Positions 40,020 through 49,512 of a stretch of DNA of 52,063 nt are shown piece after piece (the stretch's first letter is position 1; the number at the start of each line of letters is the position of its first letter). Below the pieces are notes generated by a model, which ran no database searches, had not been told where the DNA came from, and saw nothing but the letters and a program-made list of their open reading frames with translations. The stretch is from assembly GCA_028873795.1 (NCBI GenBank), contig JAPPNP010000032.1:1-52063 (forward strand), written 5' to 3'. Both the position numbers and the translations under genes were made by a program. Origin of the DNA: Chloroflexota bacterium (GTDB lineage Bacteria; Chloroflexota; UBA11872).

Positions 40020-40871
40020 ATGGCCGTTGAGGCGGCGACGCGGCGGATTGACGATCGGGATTGGTCGGCGCTGACGCTCGGGGAGCGCATTCGCCAGATC
40101 GAGGTCGAGGGCTACCTGGTGCTGCCCGGCCTGCTCACGCCCGAGCAGGTGGCCGAGCTCAAGGCCGTCACGGCGACCTGGGAGACCATCGCCACCGACT
40201 ACAGCAAGAGCCAGCAGGTCCGCCCCGGCGTGGAGTTTGCCGGCGGTCTGATCAACGACCTCATCGCGAATCCGCCCACGCTGGAGTTTCTGCGGACGCT
40301 CTGCGGGCCGGAGGTCATCCTGATGTCGGTGGCCTACGCCCGCTCGGAGCCCGGCCATCCGGGCATCAGCCTGCATACCGATGGTCAACCCTACGGTTCC
40401 AGGATCTTCGGCCAGGGCGGCAGCACACCGTTCATGGTGCGCGTGCTCTACTACCTCGACGACCTGACGCCCGAGGTCTCGCCGTTTCGCGTCGTGCCGC
40501 GGTCCCATCTGTCCTTCCACGCCGACGCGAATCCCTATCTCCGATTCGAGGGCCACCCGGAGGAGGTCATGGTCCCGGCCAAGGCGGGATCGGCCGTGCT
40601 GATCAATCACCGCGTGTTCCACGGCAACTTCCCAAACACCGGCAATCGGCCCCGCGAGATGATCGCCATCGCCTACCGGCCCGCCTGGGCCGGACCACAA
40701 GGCGAGGTGCCGGACTGGGACGCGGACGCCGTGGCGGCGCTGCCCGACCACGTGCGGCCGCTGTTCGCCGATCGCAACACCCGCCACTGGCTTCCCGAGG
40801 GCGGCAACAAGCCCGAAGGCATGAAGTCCGAGGCGCCGGGAATGAACCCCAGCCGCTGGGATTTGGTCTAG
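40020..40871 (+). CDS. Phytanoyl-CoA dioxygenase (PhyH) family oxygenase, 283 aa
   Basis: Fe(II)/2-oxoglutarate dioxygenase: the HTDGQ motif (His and Asp ligands), NHRVFHGNFPN (second His) and RPREMIAIAYRP (2-oxoglutarate Arg). It hydroxylates an unknown substrate. I choose the ATG at 40020 with GGAGG 5 nt before it; upstream codons are possible. Confidence 0.88.
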   Translation: MAVEAATRRIDDRDWSALTLGERIRQIEVEGYLVLPGLLTPEQVAELKAVTATWETIATDYSKSQQVRPGVEFAGGLINDLIANPPTLEFLRTLCGPEVILMSVAYARSEPGHPGISLHTDGQPYGSRIFGQGGSTPFMVRVLYYLDDLTPEVSPFRVVPRSHLSFHADANPYLRFEGHPEEVMVPAKAGSAVLINHRVFHGNFPNTGNRPREMIAIAYRPAWAGPQGEVPDWDADAVAALPDHVRPLFADRNTRHWLPEGGNKPEGMKSEAPGMNPSRWDLV

Positions 40872-40886
40872 GAATCTGAAGTTTGG

Positions 40887-41040
40887 CCCCTTCCCCCTGG
40901 AAGGAGACCTTTGCAAAATTCACCTGGGATTGGGGATGACCCGGCGCTTCTCTTCCGCCCCCAGGTTCAATGAGGGGTGGATTCCCGCGTTCGCGGGAAT
41001 GACGAAGGGTTACGCAAGGGTCTCCTGGAAGGGGGAAGGC
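40887..41040. repeat. MITE-like inverted-repeat element enclosing a REP
   Basis: The left arm (40887-40914; CCCCCTGGAAGGAGACC) is roughly inverted at the right (41014-41040; GGGTCTCCTGGAAGGGGG). Between them is a reverse-oriented CATTCCCGCG hairpin (about 40980-41003) with its CAATGAGGGGTGG tail. Related flanks (GAGACC.TTGCG) occur near 3790, 27775 and 37620. No protein encoded. Confidence 0.55.
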
Positions 41041-41162
41041 TGGGATGGGGGTCAACGGCCGGCGTTCCAAGTGGGGGCTATGTGACTAGCGCCGCGCGAT
41101 AGCGACGCCCGCAGCCATCGCGCCGAATGGATCAGGCCGTCCCCTGCGGTCTTGCGCTACCC

Positions 41163-42236
41163 CTAGTCGGGCGCCTCGTTGCCCCACTCGTAGGACGGCA
41201 CGCGCACGTTGCGCTCCTGCAGCGGCAGCGATACGCGCGCGCCGCCCTGAAGGTGCGACTCGTGGAAGGCGATGCCAAGCTCCGTCACCAGGCGTGCGCG
41301 GTCCAGCCCGCAGATCGAGGGCCGGCCGTCGCGAATCGCGGCCACCAGGTCGCCCACGGCCACGCGGCCGGCGTCCGCTAGCCCGCCCCGGTCGGGAAGC
41401 TCGAGCGGCTCGGCCGCCAGTCCCTCGCGGCCCAGGTAGCCAAAGCCATCGCGCAGGCGCCACACCAGGGCGTCGCTGGCGTCGTTGGTGACCAGCAGCC
41501 GGCCTTCAGTGCCCAGCACCTCGTAGGCGTGACTCGGCGCGCCGTCGCGCATCACGTGCGCAAACTTGCCGTCGCCCCAGCCGAACATCCCGCGGCCCGG
41601 CGGATCCAGCCGGTCCCGCGCATCCGGCGGTAGCCCGGCTAGATCGTTCACGTACCCAGTTGCCCACTCCGGTTCGGGATGCCCGGCCAGCGTGAGCATC
41701 ACGTCCAGCCAATGGCAGCCGTGGTTGAGCAGCTGCGCCAGTCCGAACCCGAACACCGCCTGTACCTCGCCGACGAGACCATCGGCCAGCAGCTTGGCCA
41801 GGTGCACGTAGGGCGGCCACCAGGCGCGGTCGAGGCCGTAGACCACGCCCACGCCGTTGGCCTCGCACGCGTTGACGATGCGATCGACCTCATCCATCGT
41901 CGTGCACAGCGGCTTCTCGAAGAAGATGCCCCGCACCCCGGCCGCCACGGCCTGCTCGCATTGGTCCGCGTGCATCGTTTGCCGCGTGGCGATGCACACG
42001 ATGTCGGGATCGACCGCCTCCAGCATGCGCGGGTAGTCGTCAAAGTCGGGGATGTGGTCGCCCCACACCGCTTGGAACGCCCGGCGCGTCTCGTCGCCAT
42101 AGTCGAAGACGCCCACAATCTCGGTCTCGGCCACCGCGTCAAACGCGGTGGCCCAGTTGTGGCTCTGCCCCACGCGATCGAGCATGCGGTGGCAGCCGGC
42201 AATCGCCACTCGTAGCGGACGATCCGAAGCATTCAT
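41163..42236 (-). CDS. Gfo/Idh/MocA family oxidoreductase, 357 aa
   Basis: NAD(P)-dependent sugar oxidoreductase type: RVAIAGCHRM at the N-terminus, IVCIATRQTMHADQCEQAVAAGVRGIFFEKPLC (EKP motif at about 105), LNHGCHWLDVML and SHAYEVLGTEGRL. The usual GxGxxG is partly replaced by GCHRML. Substrate unknown. Start ATG 42236. Confidence 0.85.
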   Translation of the reverse strand: MNASDRPLRVAIAGCHRMLDRVGQSHNWATAFDAVAETEIVGVFDYGDETRRAFQAVWGDHIPDFDDYPRMLEAVDPDIVCIATRQTMHADQCEQAVAAGVRGIFFEKPLCTTMDEVDRIVNACEANGVGVVYGLDRAWWPPYVHLAKLLADGLVGEVQAVFGFGLAQLLNHGCHWLDVMLTLAGHPEPEWATGYVNDLAGLPPDARDRLDPPGRGMFGWGDGKFAHVMRDGAPSHAYEVLGTEGRLLVTNDASDALVWRLRDGFGYLGREGLAAEPLELPDRGGLADAGRVAVGDLVAAIRDGRPSICGLDRARLVTELGIAFHESHLQGGARVSLPLQERNVRVPSYEWGNEAPD

Positions 42237-42247
42237 TCGGGAGACTC

Positions 42248-43069
42248 CTAGTCTTCCCTGGGCTTGATGTCATGGTTCATGGCCCATTCGGGGTAGTAGT
42301 TGCGCATTTCGGCGCCGGGAGCCGGCGCGCCCAGCGGCTGCGGCGGCATGCGAAACGGCCCGGGCACCGCGATCATCTCGCTCCAGATGTGCACGAGGCC
42401 CAGCGCGCGCGAAAGCCGCGATGAGGGCACGTTCCAGGTCGAGGTCGTCCACCACACTAGCTTGCCCTGCTCCAGAATCCAGCGCCCCGCCGCCGCCGCC
42501 ACGGCCCGTCCCATGCCGCGCAGCTGCTGATCGGGCGCCGAGTCGATGCCAATCTCCAGCAACTCGTCGCTCTCAACGCGGATCGAAGCCAACGAGACTA
42601 ACTGGCCGTCGTCGAAAATGCCGAATCCCCCGATTGACTCGTCCAACAAGCAGTGCCAGAAGATCTTGGGATCGGCCGTCGATCGAATTTCGTCGCCGCT
42701 GAGATAGACGGGACGCGGGTCGTCCGCTTCGCAAAAGCTCTCTTCGTCGGCCGCCATGCAAAAGTAGGGCCCCCAGCCGGTCAATCCGTGGGGAAGCGTG
42801 GCCCGGCTGATCTCATAGGCGCCGTAGATCGAGAAGAGCAAGTCGTAACTCAGGCCGCCCAGCGCCGACTCCAGCGCCGGCGCCCAGTCCGGTCGGACCG
42901 TCACCACGCCGCGGCCACCGAGCCCTACGGCAAGAACCGGAGGCCCAAGCTCCAGTCGCGCGTCCAGGGCGACGACCGGCACTTCGGGCGTCGCCAGCGT
43001 CTCCAGCGATGCCCCCAGCCGGCTCTCCTGCCAGGGCATCAGCCGCTGCCGCAATCGCTCAACGGCCAT
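42248..43069 (-). CDS. GNAT-like acetyltransferase, 273 aa
   Basis: The C-terminal half has the acetyl-CoA motif, QQLRGMGRAVAAAAGRWIL, after FGIFDDGQLVSLASIRVESDELLEIGIDS, with SRLSRALGLVHIWSEM afterwards. The N-terminal half is not recognised. The ATG at 43069 lies behind AGGGGAG; 43093 is an alternative. Adjacent (11 bp) upstream of the Gfo/Idh gene on the same strand. Confidence 0.7.
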   Translation of the reverse strand: MAVERLRQRLMPWQESRLGASLETLATPEVPVVALDARLELGPPVLAVGLGGRGVVTVRPDWAPALESALGGLSYDLLFSIYGAYEISRATLPHGLTGWGPYFCMAADEESFCEADDPRPVYLSGDEIRSTADPKIFWHCLLDESIGGFGIFDDGQLVSLASIRVESDELLEIGIDSAPDQQLRGMGRAVAAAAGRWILEQGKLVWWTTSTWNVPSSRLSRALGLVHIWSEMIAVPGPFRMPPQPLGAPAPGAEMRNYYPEWAMNHDIKPRED

Positions 43070-43227
43070 GGAAGCGGCTCCCCTCGACATCATTGAATCC
43101 GTGCCGCGAAGCGATTCGCCCCGCCGGCAGCTGTCACGCGGGGATCGTAGCAGTCAGTTGCGCTCCCGACCGCACCGCCGGTCGCGGTGTAACCTTGCGG
43201 CAAGTCGTCGGCGCCCAGGAGTCGCAG

Positions 43228-44040
43228 GTGAGAAACTTCAAATTCTTGCTCACCGCCGCTGGCATCGTGCTGTTCTTCGTGGCCATCAGCGCCGCGATGT
43301 TCTGGGGGGCCGCCACTTGCGGCGAGGCCATGCGGCGGGAAGCGGAGGCCACGCCCATAGCCACGCCCGTCCCGGGGCCGGAGGTCGCCGACGATGGCTC
43401 CGGACGCTTGGTCCAGGTCATCGGCTTGATCCTGCTCGGCGGCGGGCTCTACTACTTCTGGCGCCGCCAGCGATCGCTGTACGAGTCCATCAAGGCGCGC
43501 GAGGGGCCGACGCTGAATACGCGCGTTCGCAGTTCAATCGCGCAGCTCAACGTCTCCCACGAAGGCGAACCGGTGATCGAGGAGCGCATCCGGGGCATCG
43601 AAGAGCTCGGCAAAATCGTGCAGGAGTCGCCGCAGGACTACTGGCCGGTGATGGACGTGCTGAGCCGCTACGTGCGCCAGAATGCGCCGCTCGACGCGGA
43701 TCGCGCCGATTATCCGGACGTGGTGCGCCCGGACGTGCAAATGGCAATGACGACCATCGGCGCGCGCCGCCACACGCGGCGCGGCAGCGACCGGCTCAAC
43801 ATCTCCGAAACGGACCTTCGCGGTGTCAATCTGCCGGGCGCCCACCTCGAGCGCGTGGATCTGTCGGGGACGCGACTGGACGGTGCGGTGCTGATCAACG
43901 CCCATCTTGAGCAGGCCGACCTGACCGGGGCAGACCTCAGGAAAGCGGATCTACGCGGCGCTCAGGGCCTCACGCACGCCCAGTTGGACGCGGCAATCAC
44001 CACCAGCTCGACCCAGCTCCCGGAGGACGTGGCGCCTTAG
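43228..44040 (+). CDS. Membrane protein with pentapeptide repeats, 270 aa
   Basis: TM helices lie at about residues 3-24 and 62-82. The C-terminal quarter contains pentapeptide (A(D/N)LxX) repeats from LNISETDLRGVNLPGAHLERVDLSGTRLDGAVL to ADLTGADLRKADLRGA. Start GTG at 43228, 6 nt after AGGAG. Function unknown; such repeats form a beta helix. Its TAG overlaps the dxs stop on the opposite strand. Confidence 0.75.
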   Translation: MRNFKFLLTAAGIVLFFVAISAAMFWGAATCGEAMRREAEATPIATPVPGPEVADDGSGRLVQVIGLILLGGGLYYFWRRQRSLYESIKAREGPTLNTRVRSSIAQLNVSHEGEPVIEERIRGIEELGKIVQESPQDYWPVMDVLSRYVRQNAPLDADRADYPDVVRPDVQMAMTTIGARRHTRRGSDRLNISETDLRGVNLPGAHLERVDLSGTRLDGAVLINAHLEQADLTGADLRKADLRGAQGLTHAQLDAAITTSSTQLPEDVAP

Positions 44041-45923
44041 GTCGCCCGAGTGCGCTCCTCGACCGTGAGCGGCCAGTCGGCCGCCGTAGACTCCTCGCTG
44101 GTGTGCTGATCTACCAGCCCACGCGCCGCGTCCACGATGCCGTCGACGCTCAGCCCGTGCGCCGCGCGCAAGCTGTCCGCGGGACCGTGATCCAGGAAGC
44201 GATCCGGCAGGCCCAGGCGGCTCACCGTGATATCGCGCCGTCCGTGGTCGGCCAGCAGCTCGAGCACGGAGCTGCCGAAGCCGCCCATGCGGTTGTGGTC
44301 CTCGATCGTCACCACGCGTCCCGTCCGCTCAGCCACCTGCACGATCAGCTCTGTGTCAAGCGGCTTGACGAAGCGCGGGTTGACAACCGCGGCGTGAATG
44401 CCGTGATCGGCGGCCAGGATTTCCGCGGCTTCCATCGCCGGATGCACGGCCCACCCAATCGGCAGCAGGGCGACGGTACCGCCTTCGCGGAGCACTTCGC
44501 CGCGACCGATGGGCAGCTGGCGCAGCGGCTCGTCGCAGGGCACCCCGCGGCCCGCGCCGCGCGAGTAGCGGATCGCAAACGGCCGATCCGAGGCAATGGC
44601 GGTTGCCAGCAGATGCCGCAACTCATTCTCATCCTGGGGCGCCGCCACCACGAGGTTTGGAATGGCGCGCAGATAGGCCAGGTCGAGCACCCCGTGATGC
44701 GTGCGGCCGTCGTCGCCGACGACGCCGGCGCGATCGACACCCAGCACAATCGGCAGTTCCTGAATCGCGATGTCATGCACGATCTGGTCGAACGCGCGCT
44801 GGAGGAAGGTCGAGTAAATGCAGACCACCGGTCGCAAGCCCTGTGTGGCCAGGCCGGCGGCCAAGGCCAGGGCGTGGCTTTCGGCGATACCCACGTCGTG
44901 CACGCGCCCCGGCAGCGCCTGCTGCAGGTCGGCGAGCGCGGTGCCTTCGAGCATGGCCGCGCTCACCGCGACGATTCGCGGATCGTCGCGCGCCAGCTCG
45001 GCCAGGGTTTGCGCCAGAACCTTGCTGTAGCTCGGCGCGGCGGTGGCTCCAACCGCCTGCGCCGTGCCCGGCTGATGCAGCGTCACCGGATCGCTCTCCG
45101 CGGCGGGGAGACCGCGACCCTTCTGGGTGAATACATGCACAGCGACCGGTCGACGGAGTGCCTTGGCCGCCTGCAGCGCCTCTTCCAGGGCGCCAAGGTC
45201 GTGGCCGTCGATGGGACCCTCGTAGGCGAAGCCAAACGCCGCAAAGAACTCCCGGGCCGAACCCGAGGGTGAGGTTGGCGCGGTCTCGCGCTGGGCCGGG
45301 GTGAAGCGGCTATCCGGCGAAGGCGGCGCCCAATCATAGTGGCGACCCTGGCCGAGGTTTCGTCCGAGCGCGCCGACATTGGGCGAGATCGAAAGGCCGT
45401 TATCGTTCAAAATGAGCACCAGCGGCAAGCCCAGATCGCCCGCATGATTCAGCGCCTCGAAGACGACGCCGGACGTGAACGCCCCGTCGCCGATGACCGT
45501 CACGACCGAGGCGTCGTCACCGTGGACGCGGCTGGCGAGGGCGACGCCCGCGCCGGCCGATACGCCCGTGCCGGCGTGCCCGGCGCCGATGACGTCGTGC
45601 GGGCTCTCCTCGCGCGCGGCGAATCCCGACAGCCCGCCCGGCTGGCGGAGGGTCCTGAAGTCGTCGGCGCGTCCCGTGACCAGCTTGTGCGCGTAGGCTT
45701 GGTTGCTCGTGTCCCAGATAATCGGGTCTCGCGGGCTTTCGAAGACCCGGTGCAGGGCCAGCGTCAACTCCACCACTCCGAGATTCGAGGCGAGATGACC
45801 GCCGTTGGCCTGAACCGTGCCGATGATCTCGGCGCGAATTTCGTCGGCCAGCGCAGCCATTTCGTCGGCGGAAAACTGGCGCAAGTCGGCCGGCTCGCGA
45901 ACTCGATCGAGAATTCGGTTCAC
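44037..45923 (-). CDS. dxs: 1-deoxy-D-xylulose-5-phosphate synthase-like, 628 aa
   Basis: Thiamine-diphosphate enzyme of the MEP pathway. ThDP binding GDGAFTSGVVFEALNHAGDLG and NDNGLSIS are present, then GPIDGHD, THHGVLDLAYLR and VNPRFVKPLD. Two motifs differ from the standard enzyme: the usual GHQAYPHK is SNQAYAHK, and GHSSTS is GHAGTG. The catalytic Glu is kept in VGIAESHA. It is probably still DXS; a diverged relative is possible. ATG at 45923. Confidence 0.8.
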   Translation of the reverse strand: MNRILDRVREPADLRQFSADEMAALADEIRAEIIGTVQANGGHLASNLGVVELTLALHRVFESPRDPIIWDTSNQAYAHKLVTGRADDFRTLRQPGGLSGFAAREESPHDVIGAGHAGTGVSAGAGVALASRVHGDDASVVTVIGDGAFTSGVVFEALNHAGDLGLPLVLILNDNGLSISPNVGALGRNLGQGRHYDWAPPSPDSRFTPAQRETAPTSPSGSAREFFAAFGFAYEGPIDGHDLGALEEALQAAKALRRPVAVHVFTQKGRGLPAAESDPVTLHQPGTAQAVGATAAPSYSKVLAQTLAELARDDPRIVAVSAAMLEGTALADLQQALPGRVHDVGIAESHALALAAGLATQGLRPVVCIYSTFLQRAFDQIVHDIAIQELPIVLGVDRAGVVGDDGRTHHGVLDLAYLRAIPNLVVAAPQDENELRHLLATAIASDRPFAIRYSRGAGRGVPCDEPLRQLPIGRGEVLREGGTVALLPIGWAVHPAMEAAEILAADHGIHAAVVNPRFVKPLDTELIVQVAERTGRVVTIEDHNRMGGFGSSVLELLADHGRRDITVSRLGLPDRFLDHGPADSLRAAHGLSVDGIVDAARGLVDQHTSEESTAADWPLTVEERTRAT

Positions 45924-45970
45924 AATGCCCCCTTGGCCTCGAATGCCCAGTGCCCGATGGTGCCTGCTTT

Positions 45971-46990
45971 ATGACTAACGCGCAAAACCGGACTGGCCGC
46001 CGCCCGCGAGTGCTCAGCCTGGTCGAGCTGGGCGGTCCGTCCGTGGATCGTCTGCGGCGCGTCGCCGACCTCACGCTGCGCCCGTGGACAGAGAGTCAGG
46101 AGCTGGTCGACCCGCTTGAGCTCGCGGCGGAAATCGAGGAGCACGGCTTCGGCGCCCTGTTCATCGAGGCGGACTTCATATTCGAGGAAACGATTGTCGG
46201 TGCACCAACGTTGCGCTTCTTGGGCATTTGTCGCGCGGATCATGGCCATGTCGACCTCGACGCGGCCGCTGCCGCCGGGATCGCCGTCGCGAATACTCCG
46301 GGACGCAACTCGCATGCCGTCGCTGAACTGACGCTGACGCTCATGCTCAACCTGGTGCGGCCGGTGATCGAGGCGTCGACGTTCGTCGCGGCCGGCGACT
46401 GGGCCGATCCCACCGCCGGGTACTTCGGTTTTCGCGGCACGGAGCTCGGCGGGCAGACGGTCGGCATCATTGGCCTGGGCGCCATTGGGCGGCGCACGGC
46501 CGCGCTGCTGCGACCGTTTGGCTGCCGGATTCTGGCCAGCGATCCGGCAGTCTCGGCGGAGGAGATGCAGGCGCTCGGCTGCACCGCCGCGACCCTCGAC
46601 GAGTTGCTCGCCGCCGCAACGTTGGTCGCGGTGCACTGCCCGGCGCTCCCCGAAACGCAGGGCCTGATCGATGCCGCCGCCCTGGCCAGGATGCCGGCCG
46701 GGGCGCGTCTGGTCGCCACGACCGGCGAGAGCGTGGTCGACACCGCGGCCCTTGCCGCCGCCCTCGAGGCCGGCCACCTCGCCGGCGCCGCCCTTGACGT
46801 GTTTGAGACGCACCCGGTGCCCCCCGACCACCCGCTGCTCTCGGCGCCGAACGTCATTCTTCTGCCACACATCGGCGGCGCGACGGACGTCACCGTGGTG
46901 CGCCATACGGACATGATCGTGGACGACTATCTGCGCTTCCTGTCCGGCGAGCCGCTTCTCAACTCCGTGCAGCCATACGTTCCTTCATGA
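45971..46990 (+). CDS. D-2-hydroxyacid dehydrogenase-like, missing catalytic Arg, 339 aa
   Basis: NAD-binding domain TVGIIGLGAIGRRTAALLRPFG (about 163-184), then FETHPVPP (Glu279) and PHIGGATD (His300). The usual N-T-A-R-G is ATTGES at about 249-254, so the Arg position is Gly252. That makes it an atypical or altered-function member. It starts at ATG 45971; a longer reading is possible. The FGGY kinase begins at 46987 within its TGA (ATGA). Confidence 0.82.
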   Translation: MTNAQNRTGRRPRVLSLVELGGPSVDRLRRVADLTLRPWTESQELVDPLELAAEIEEHGFGALFIEADFIFEETIVGAPTLRFLGICRADHGHVDLDAAAAAGIAVANTPGRNSHAVAELTLTLMLNLVRPVIEASTFVAAGDWADPTAGYFGFRGTELGGQTVGIIGLGAIGRRTAALLRPFGCRILASDPAVSAEEMQALGCTAATLDELLAAATLVAVHCPALPETQGLIDAAALARMPAGARLVATTGESVVDTAALAAALEAGHLAGAALDVFETHPVPPDHPLLSAPNVILLPHIGGATDVTVVRHTDMIVDDYLRFLSGEPLLNSVQPYVPS

Positions 46991-48450
46991 CGGTTGAGGC
47001 CGCCTATCTCGGCGTCGACATCGGCTCGTCGGGGACGCGGGTGGTCGCGCTGGACGCAACGGGCGCGGTTCGTGCCGTCGCCAGGCGGGCTCGGCCGCGC
47101 AAGCCCATGGTCATCACCGATCTCGAGCGAGCCCTCGATGCGGAGCGCATCTGGTCCGAGGTCGAGTCGTGTCTCGCCGAGGTGGCCGCTCGATGCGGTG
47201 AGGTTCGATCGCTCGGGGTGTGCGCCATGCGGCAGAGCCTCATCGTTCTGGCCGGCGACGACACGGTGCTCTTCGCCTCGGGCAACGACGACCTGCGAGC
47301 GTCGCTCTACGGCGCCGCCATCGACGCCGCCCACGGGGACGCGCTCATGCGGCAGGCGGGTCGCGTACCGGCGGTCATTTTCTGGCCCGGCAAACTGGCC
47401 TGGCTCGAGGCCGAGGCGCCCGATGTCGTGGCGCGCGCCCGGGCGTTGACCACAATCGAGGGCTGGGTCGTACGGCGGCTCACGGGCGCCGAGTCAATCG
47501 GATCGGTGAGCGCCGCCGAAACCGGCGCGCGGTCGATCCCCGAGGACCGCTGGCTGGATGCCGTGCTGCCGGCTTGGGCCCAAACCCTCCTCCCGCCGGT
47601 CGCGGACGGCGTGGCGGCTGGGCGGCTTTCGCCAACGCGCGCCCGGACGCTCGGGCTCCCCGAGGGTCTGCCGGTCGCGATGGGCGTGCCAGACACCCAT
47701 GCGGCGGAACTGGGCTCGCGACGGACCGATCTAGCCGACGGCGACTGCGTGACCGCCGGCTGGAGCCTCACGACCCTGCGGCCTCAGGCGGATTGGGATG
47801 CCGAGGTTCCCGTCTGGCGCGGCCTACGCATCGGCGGCGGCTACCTGGCGGAGAGCAACGCCGGCGACCTGGCGAGCGGCTATGCCTGGCTCGGTCAGGA
47901 TGGGGAGGGCGAGCTGACCGATCTGGCCAGCCCGACCGATTCGGCGGCCGAGCGCGGGATCTTCGCGACGACGGGCGCTCGCGTGATGGATGTGGCGACC
48001 GCCGGTCTCGGGGCCGCCGGCGTGGTTTCGCCCATGCCCTTCGCTGACGGCGTGCCCACGCGCGAGCTGCTGGCCACGGCGGTGCTGGAGGACTTGGCCT
48101 TCGCCGTGCGGGGAAACCTGGAGCGCCTGCCCCCGTCTATCGGCGATGACGCGGCCGTGCGCTTGACCGGCGGGTTCGCCGCCGCTCCAGCCGCCGCCCC
48201 GATTCTGGCGAATGTGCTCGACGCACCGGTGGCGGCCTACCCCCGCCTTCCCGTCACGGCCATCGGCGCGGCCATGTGCGGAGCGGCGGCGGCCGGCGAC
48301 TTCACGCTCGACGAGGCGTCGGCGCAACTGGCGCCCTCGTCGCGGCTGCATCAGCCGGACCCATCGACTGCGCGGGCGTACGATGGACACTACGCCTGCT
48401 GGATGGATCTGCGAAGCCGGCTGGAGGCCTTTGTGCAGGAGACGCTATGA
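46987..48450 (+). CDS. FGGY-family carbohydrate kinase, 487 aa
   Basis: ATP-dependent sugar kinase: GVDIGSSGTRVVALDATG at the N-terminus, AMGVPDTHAAELGS, GDCVTAGWSLTTLR, and RLTGGFAAAPAAAPILANVLDAPV near the C-terminus with TAIGAAMCGAAAAG. Xylulokinase/gluconate kinase-like; substrate not determined. ATGA overlap with both neighbours indicates coupling. Confidence 0.9.
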   Translation: MTVEAAYLGVDIGSSGTRVVALDATGAVRAVARRARPRKPMVITDLERALDAERIWSEVESCLAEVAARCGEVRSLGVCAMRQSLIVLAGDDTVLFASGNDDLRASLYGAAIDAAHGDALMRQAGRVPAVIFWPGKLAWLEAEAPDVVARARALTTIEGWVVRRLTGAESIGSVSAAETGARSIPEDRWLDAVLPAWAQTLLPPVADGVAAGRLSPTRARTLGLPEGLPVAMGVPDTHAAELGSRRTDLADGDCVTAGWSLTTLRPQADWDAEVPVWRGLRIGGGYLAESNAGDLASGYAWLGQDGEGELTDLASPTDSAAERGIFATTGARVMDVATAGLGAAGVVSPMPFADGVPTRELLATAVLEDLAFAVRGNLERLPPSIGDDAAVRLTGGFAAAPAAAPILANVLDAPVAAYPRLPVTAIGAAMCGAAAAGDFTLDEASAQLAPSSRLHQPDPSTARAYDGHYACWMDLRSRLEAFVQETL

Positions 48451-49112
48451 ACGCCCTGGAGGCGCGAGCCGCGGTGCTCGCGGCCAGGCAGGCCATGTAC
48501 CGCGAGGGATTGGTCGTGGGCACGGCGGGCAATGTGAGCGTCCGCGCCGACGGCCATACCGACGCCATGCACATCACGCCCAGCCGCATGCCGTCCGACG
48601 AGACCACGGTCGACGATATCGTGACGGTGACGTTCGACGGCGATCCAATCGAGGGCGACCGCATCCCGTCCGTCGAATGCCTCATGCACGGGGCGGTGTA
48701 TCGGGCGCGCGAGGACGTTCGCGCCGTGGTCCACGCACACCCCGTGTTTTCCAGCGTGCTGGCCGTGCGCTACGAGGAAATCCCGCCCATCCTGGACGAG
48801 CAGGTCGTCTACATCGGCGGGGAAGTCGCCGTCAGTGAGTACGCGCCGTCGGCGACCGAAGAGCTGGCCGAGGCGACGGTGGCCGCCCTGGGCCCGCGAA
48901 TGGCCGTGCTGCTGGCCAATCACGGCACCCTTGCGGTGGGGTCCGATCCCGAGCATGCGCTCGAGGTCACCCGGTTGGTCGAGCGCCTGGCCCAGATCTG
49001 GTACTTCGCCGACGCGCGACCGGGGAGCCGGCAGCTGCCGGACGACGTGGCGGCGGCCGAACGCGATATCTTTCACATGCAACGACAGGTCGAGGTCGAT
49101 CAATGGCGTTGA
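48447..49112 (+). CDS. fucA: Class II aldolase (fuculose-phosphate aldolase-like), 221 aa
   Basis: Zinc aldolase: Glu77 in SVECLMHG, His96 and His98 in VVHAHPV, and His159 in LLANHGTLAVG, the same spacing as E. coli FucA (E73, H92, H94, H155). It cleaves a sugar-phosphate to two three-carbon or similar fragments. The name fucA is by similarity; ribulose-type aldolase-epimerase is possible. Overlaps the kinase by 4 bp. Confidence 0.9.
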   Translation: MNALEARAAVLAARQAMYREGLVVGTAGNVSVRADGHTDAMHITPSRMPSDETTVDDIVTVTFDGDPIEGDRIPSVECLMHGAVYRAREDVRAVVHAHPVFSSVLAVRYEEIPPILDEQVVYIGGEVAVSEYAPSATEELAEATVAALGPRMAVLLANHGTLAVGSDPEHALEVTRLVERLAQIWYFADARPGSRQLPDDVAAAERDIFHMQRQVEVDQWR

Positions 49113-49471
49113 AGGTTCCGGGATTCCTCCTGCGGCGGCTCTACGTGAAGGGAAGCCTCCGTGCCACGCCCGACGGGTTCGCGCTGAACCTCTCCAACAC
49201 GCTCGGGTCGGGATATGCGCGGCGATTGCTGCCGGTGGCGGTGAATGGCGTCCAGGTCGATCTGTCGAACTGCTTCTTCGAGGTTGACGGCGTCGAGCAC
49301 GGGTTTGCCGAGGTCACGCCGGAGTCGCCCTTCAGCCTGGCGATGAACAAGACGTCGACGCTCGTCGTGCGCGGCGTCACCCTGCCCGACGGTCCGGTCA
49401 CGCTGCGTCTCGGTTTCGAAGTGCAAGGCCTTGGAGACCTGTCCTTCGAGATCACGGACACGGCCGCCTAG
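49103..49471 (+). CDS. Small beta-rich conserved protein, 122 aa
   Basis: Begins MALKVPGFLLRRLYVKGSL, then alternating beta-type hydrophobic stretches (FALNLSNTLGSG, LLPVAVNGVQVDL, VEHGFAEVTPESPF, SLAMNKTSTLVVRGVTLPDGPVTLRLGFEV). No domain I can name with confidence. It overlaps the aldolase end by 10 bp, so it is translated with the aldolase and likely works in the same pathway. Confidence 0.65.
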   Translation: MALKVPGFLLRRLYVKGSLRATPDGFALNLSNTLGSGYARRLLPVAVNGVQVDLSNCFFEVDGVEHGFAEVTPESPFSLAMNKTSTLVVRGVTLPDGPVTLRLGFEVQGLGDLSFEITDTAA

Positions 49472-49512
49472 CGGGCAGCGCGCCGCGGCCAGCGGCTCGC
49501 GCCAGGGATAGC

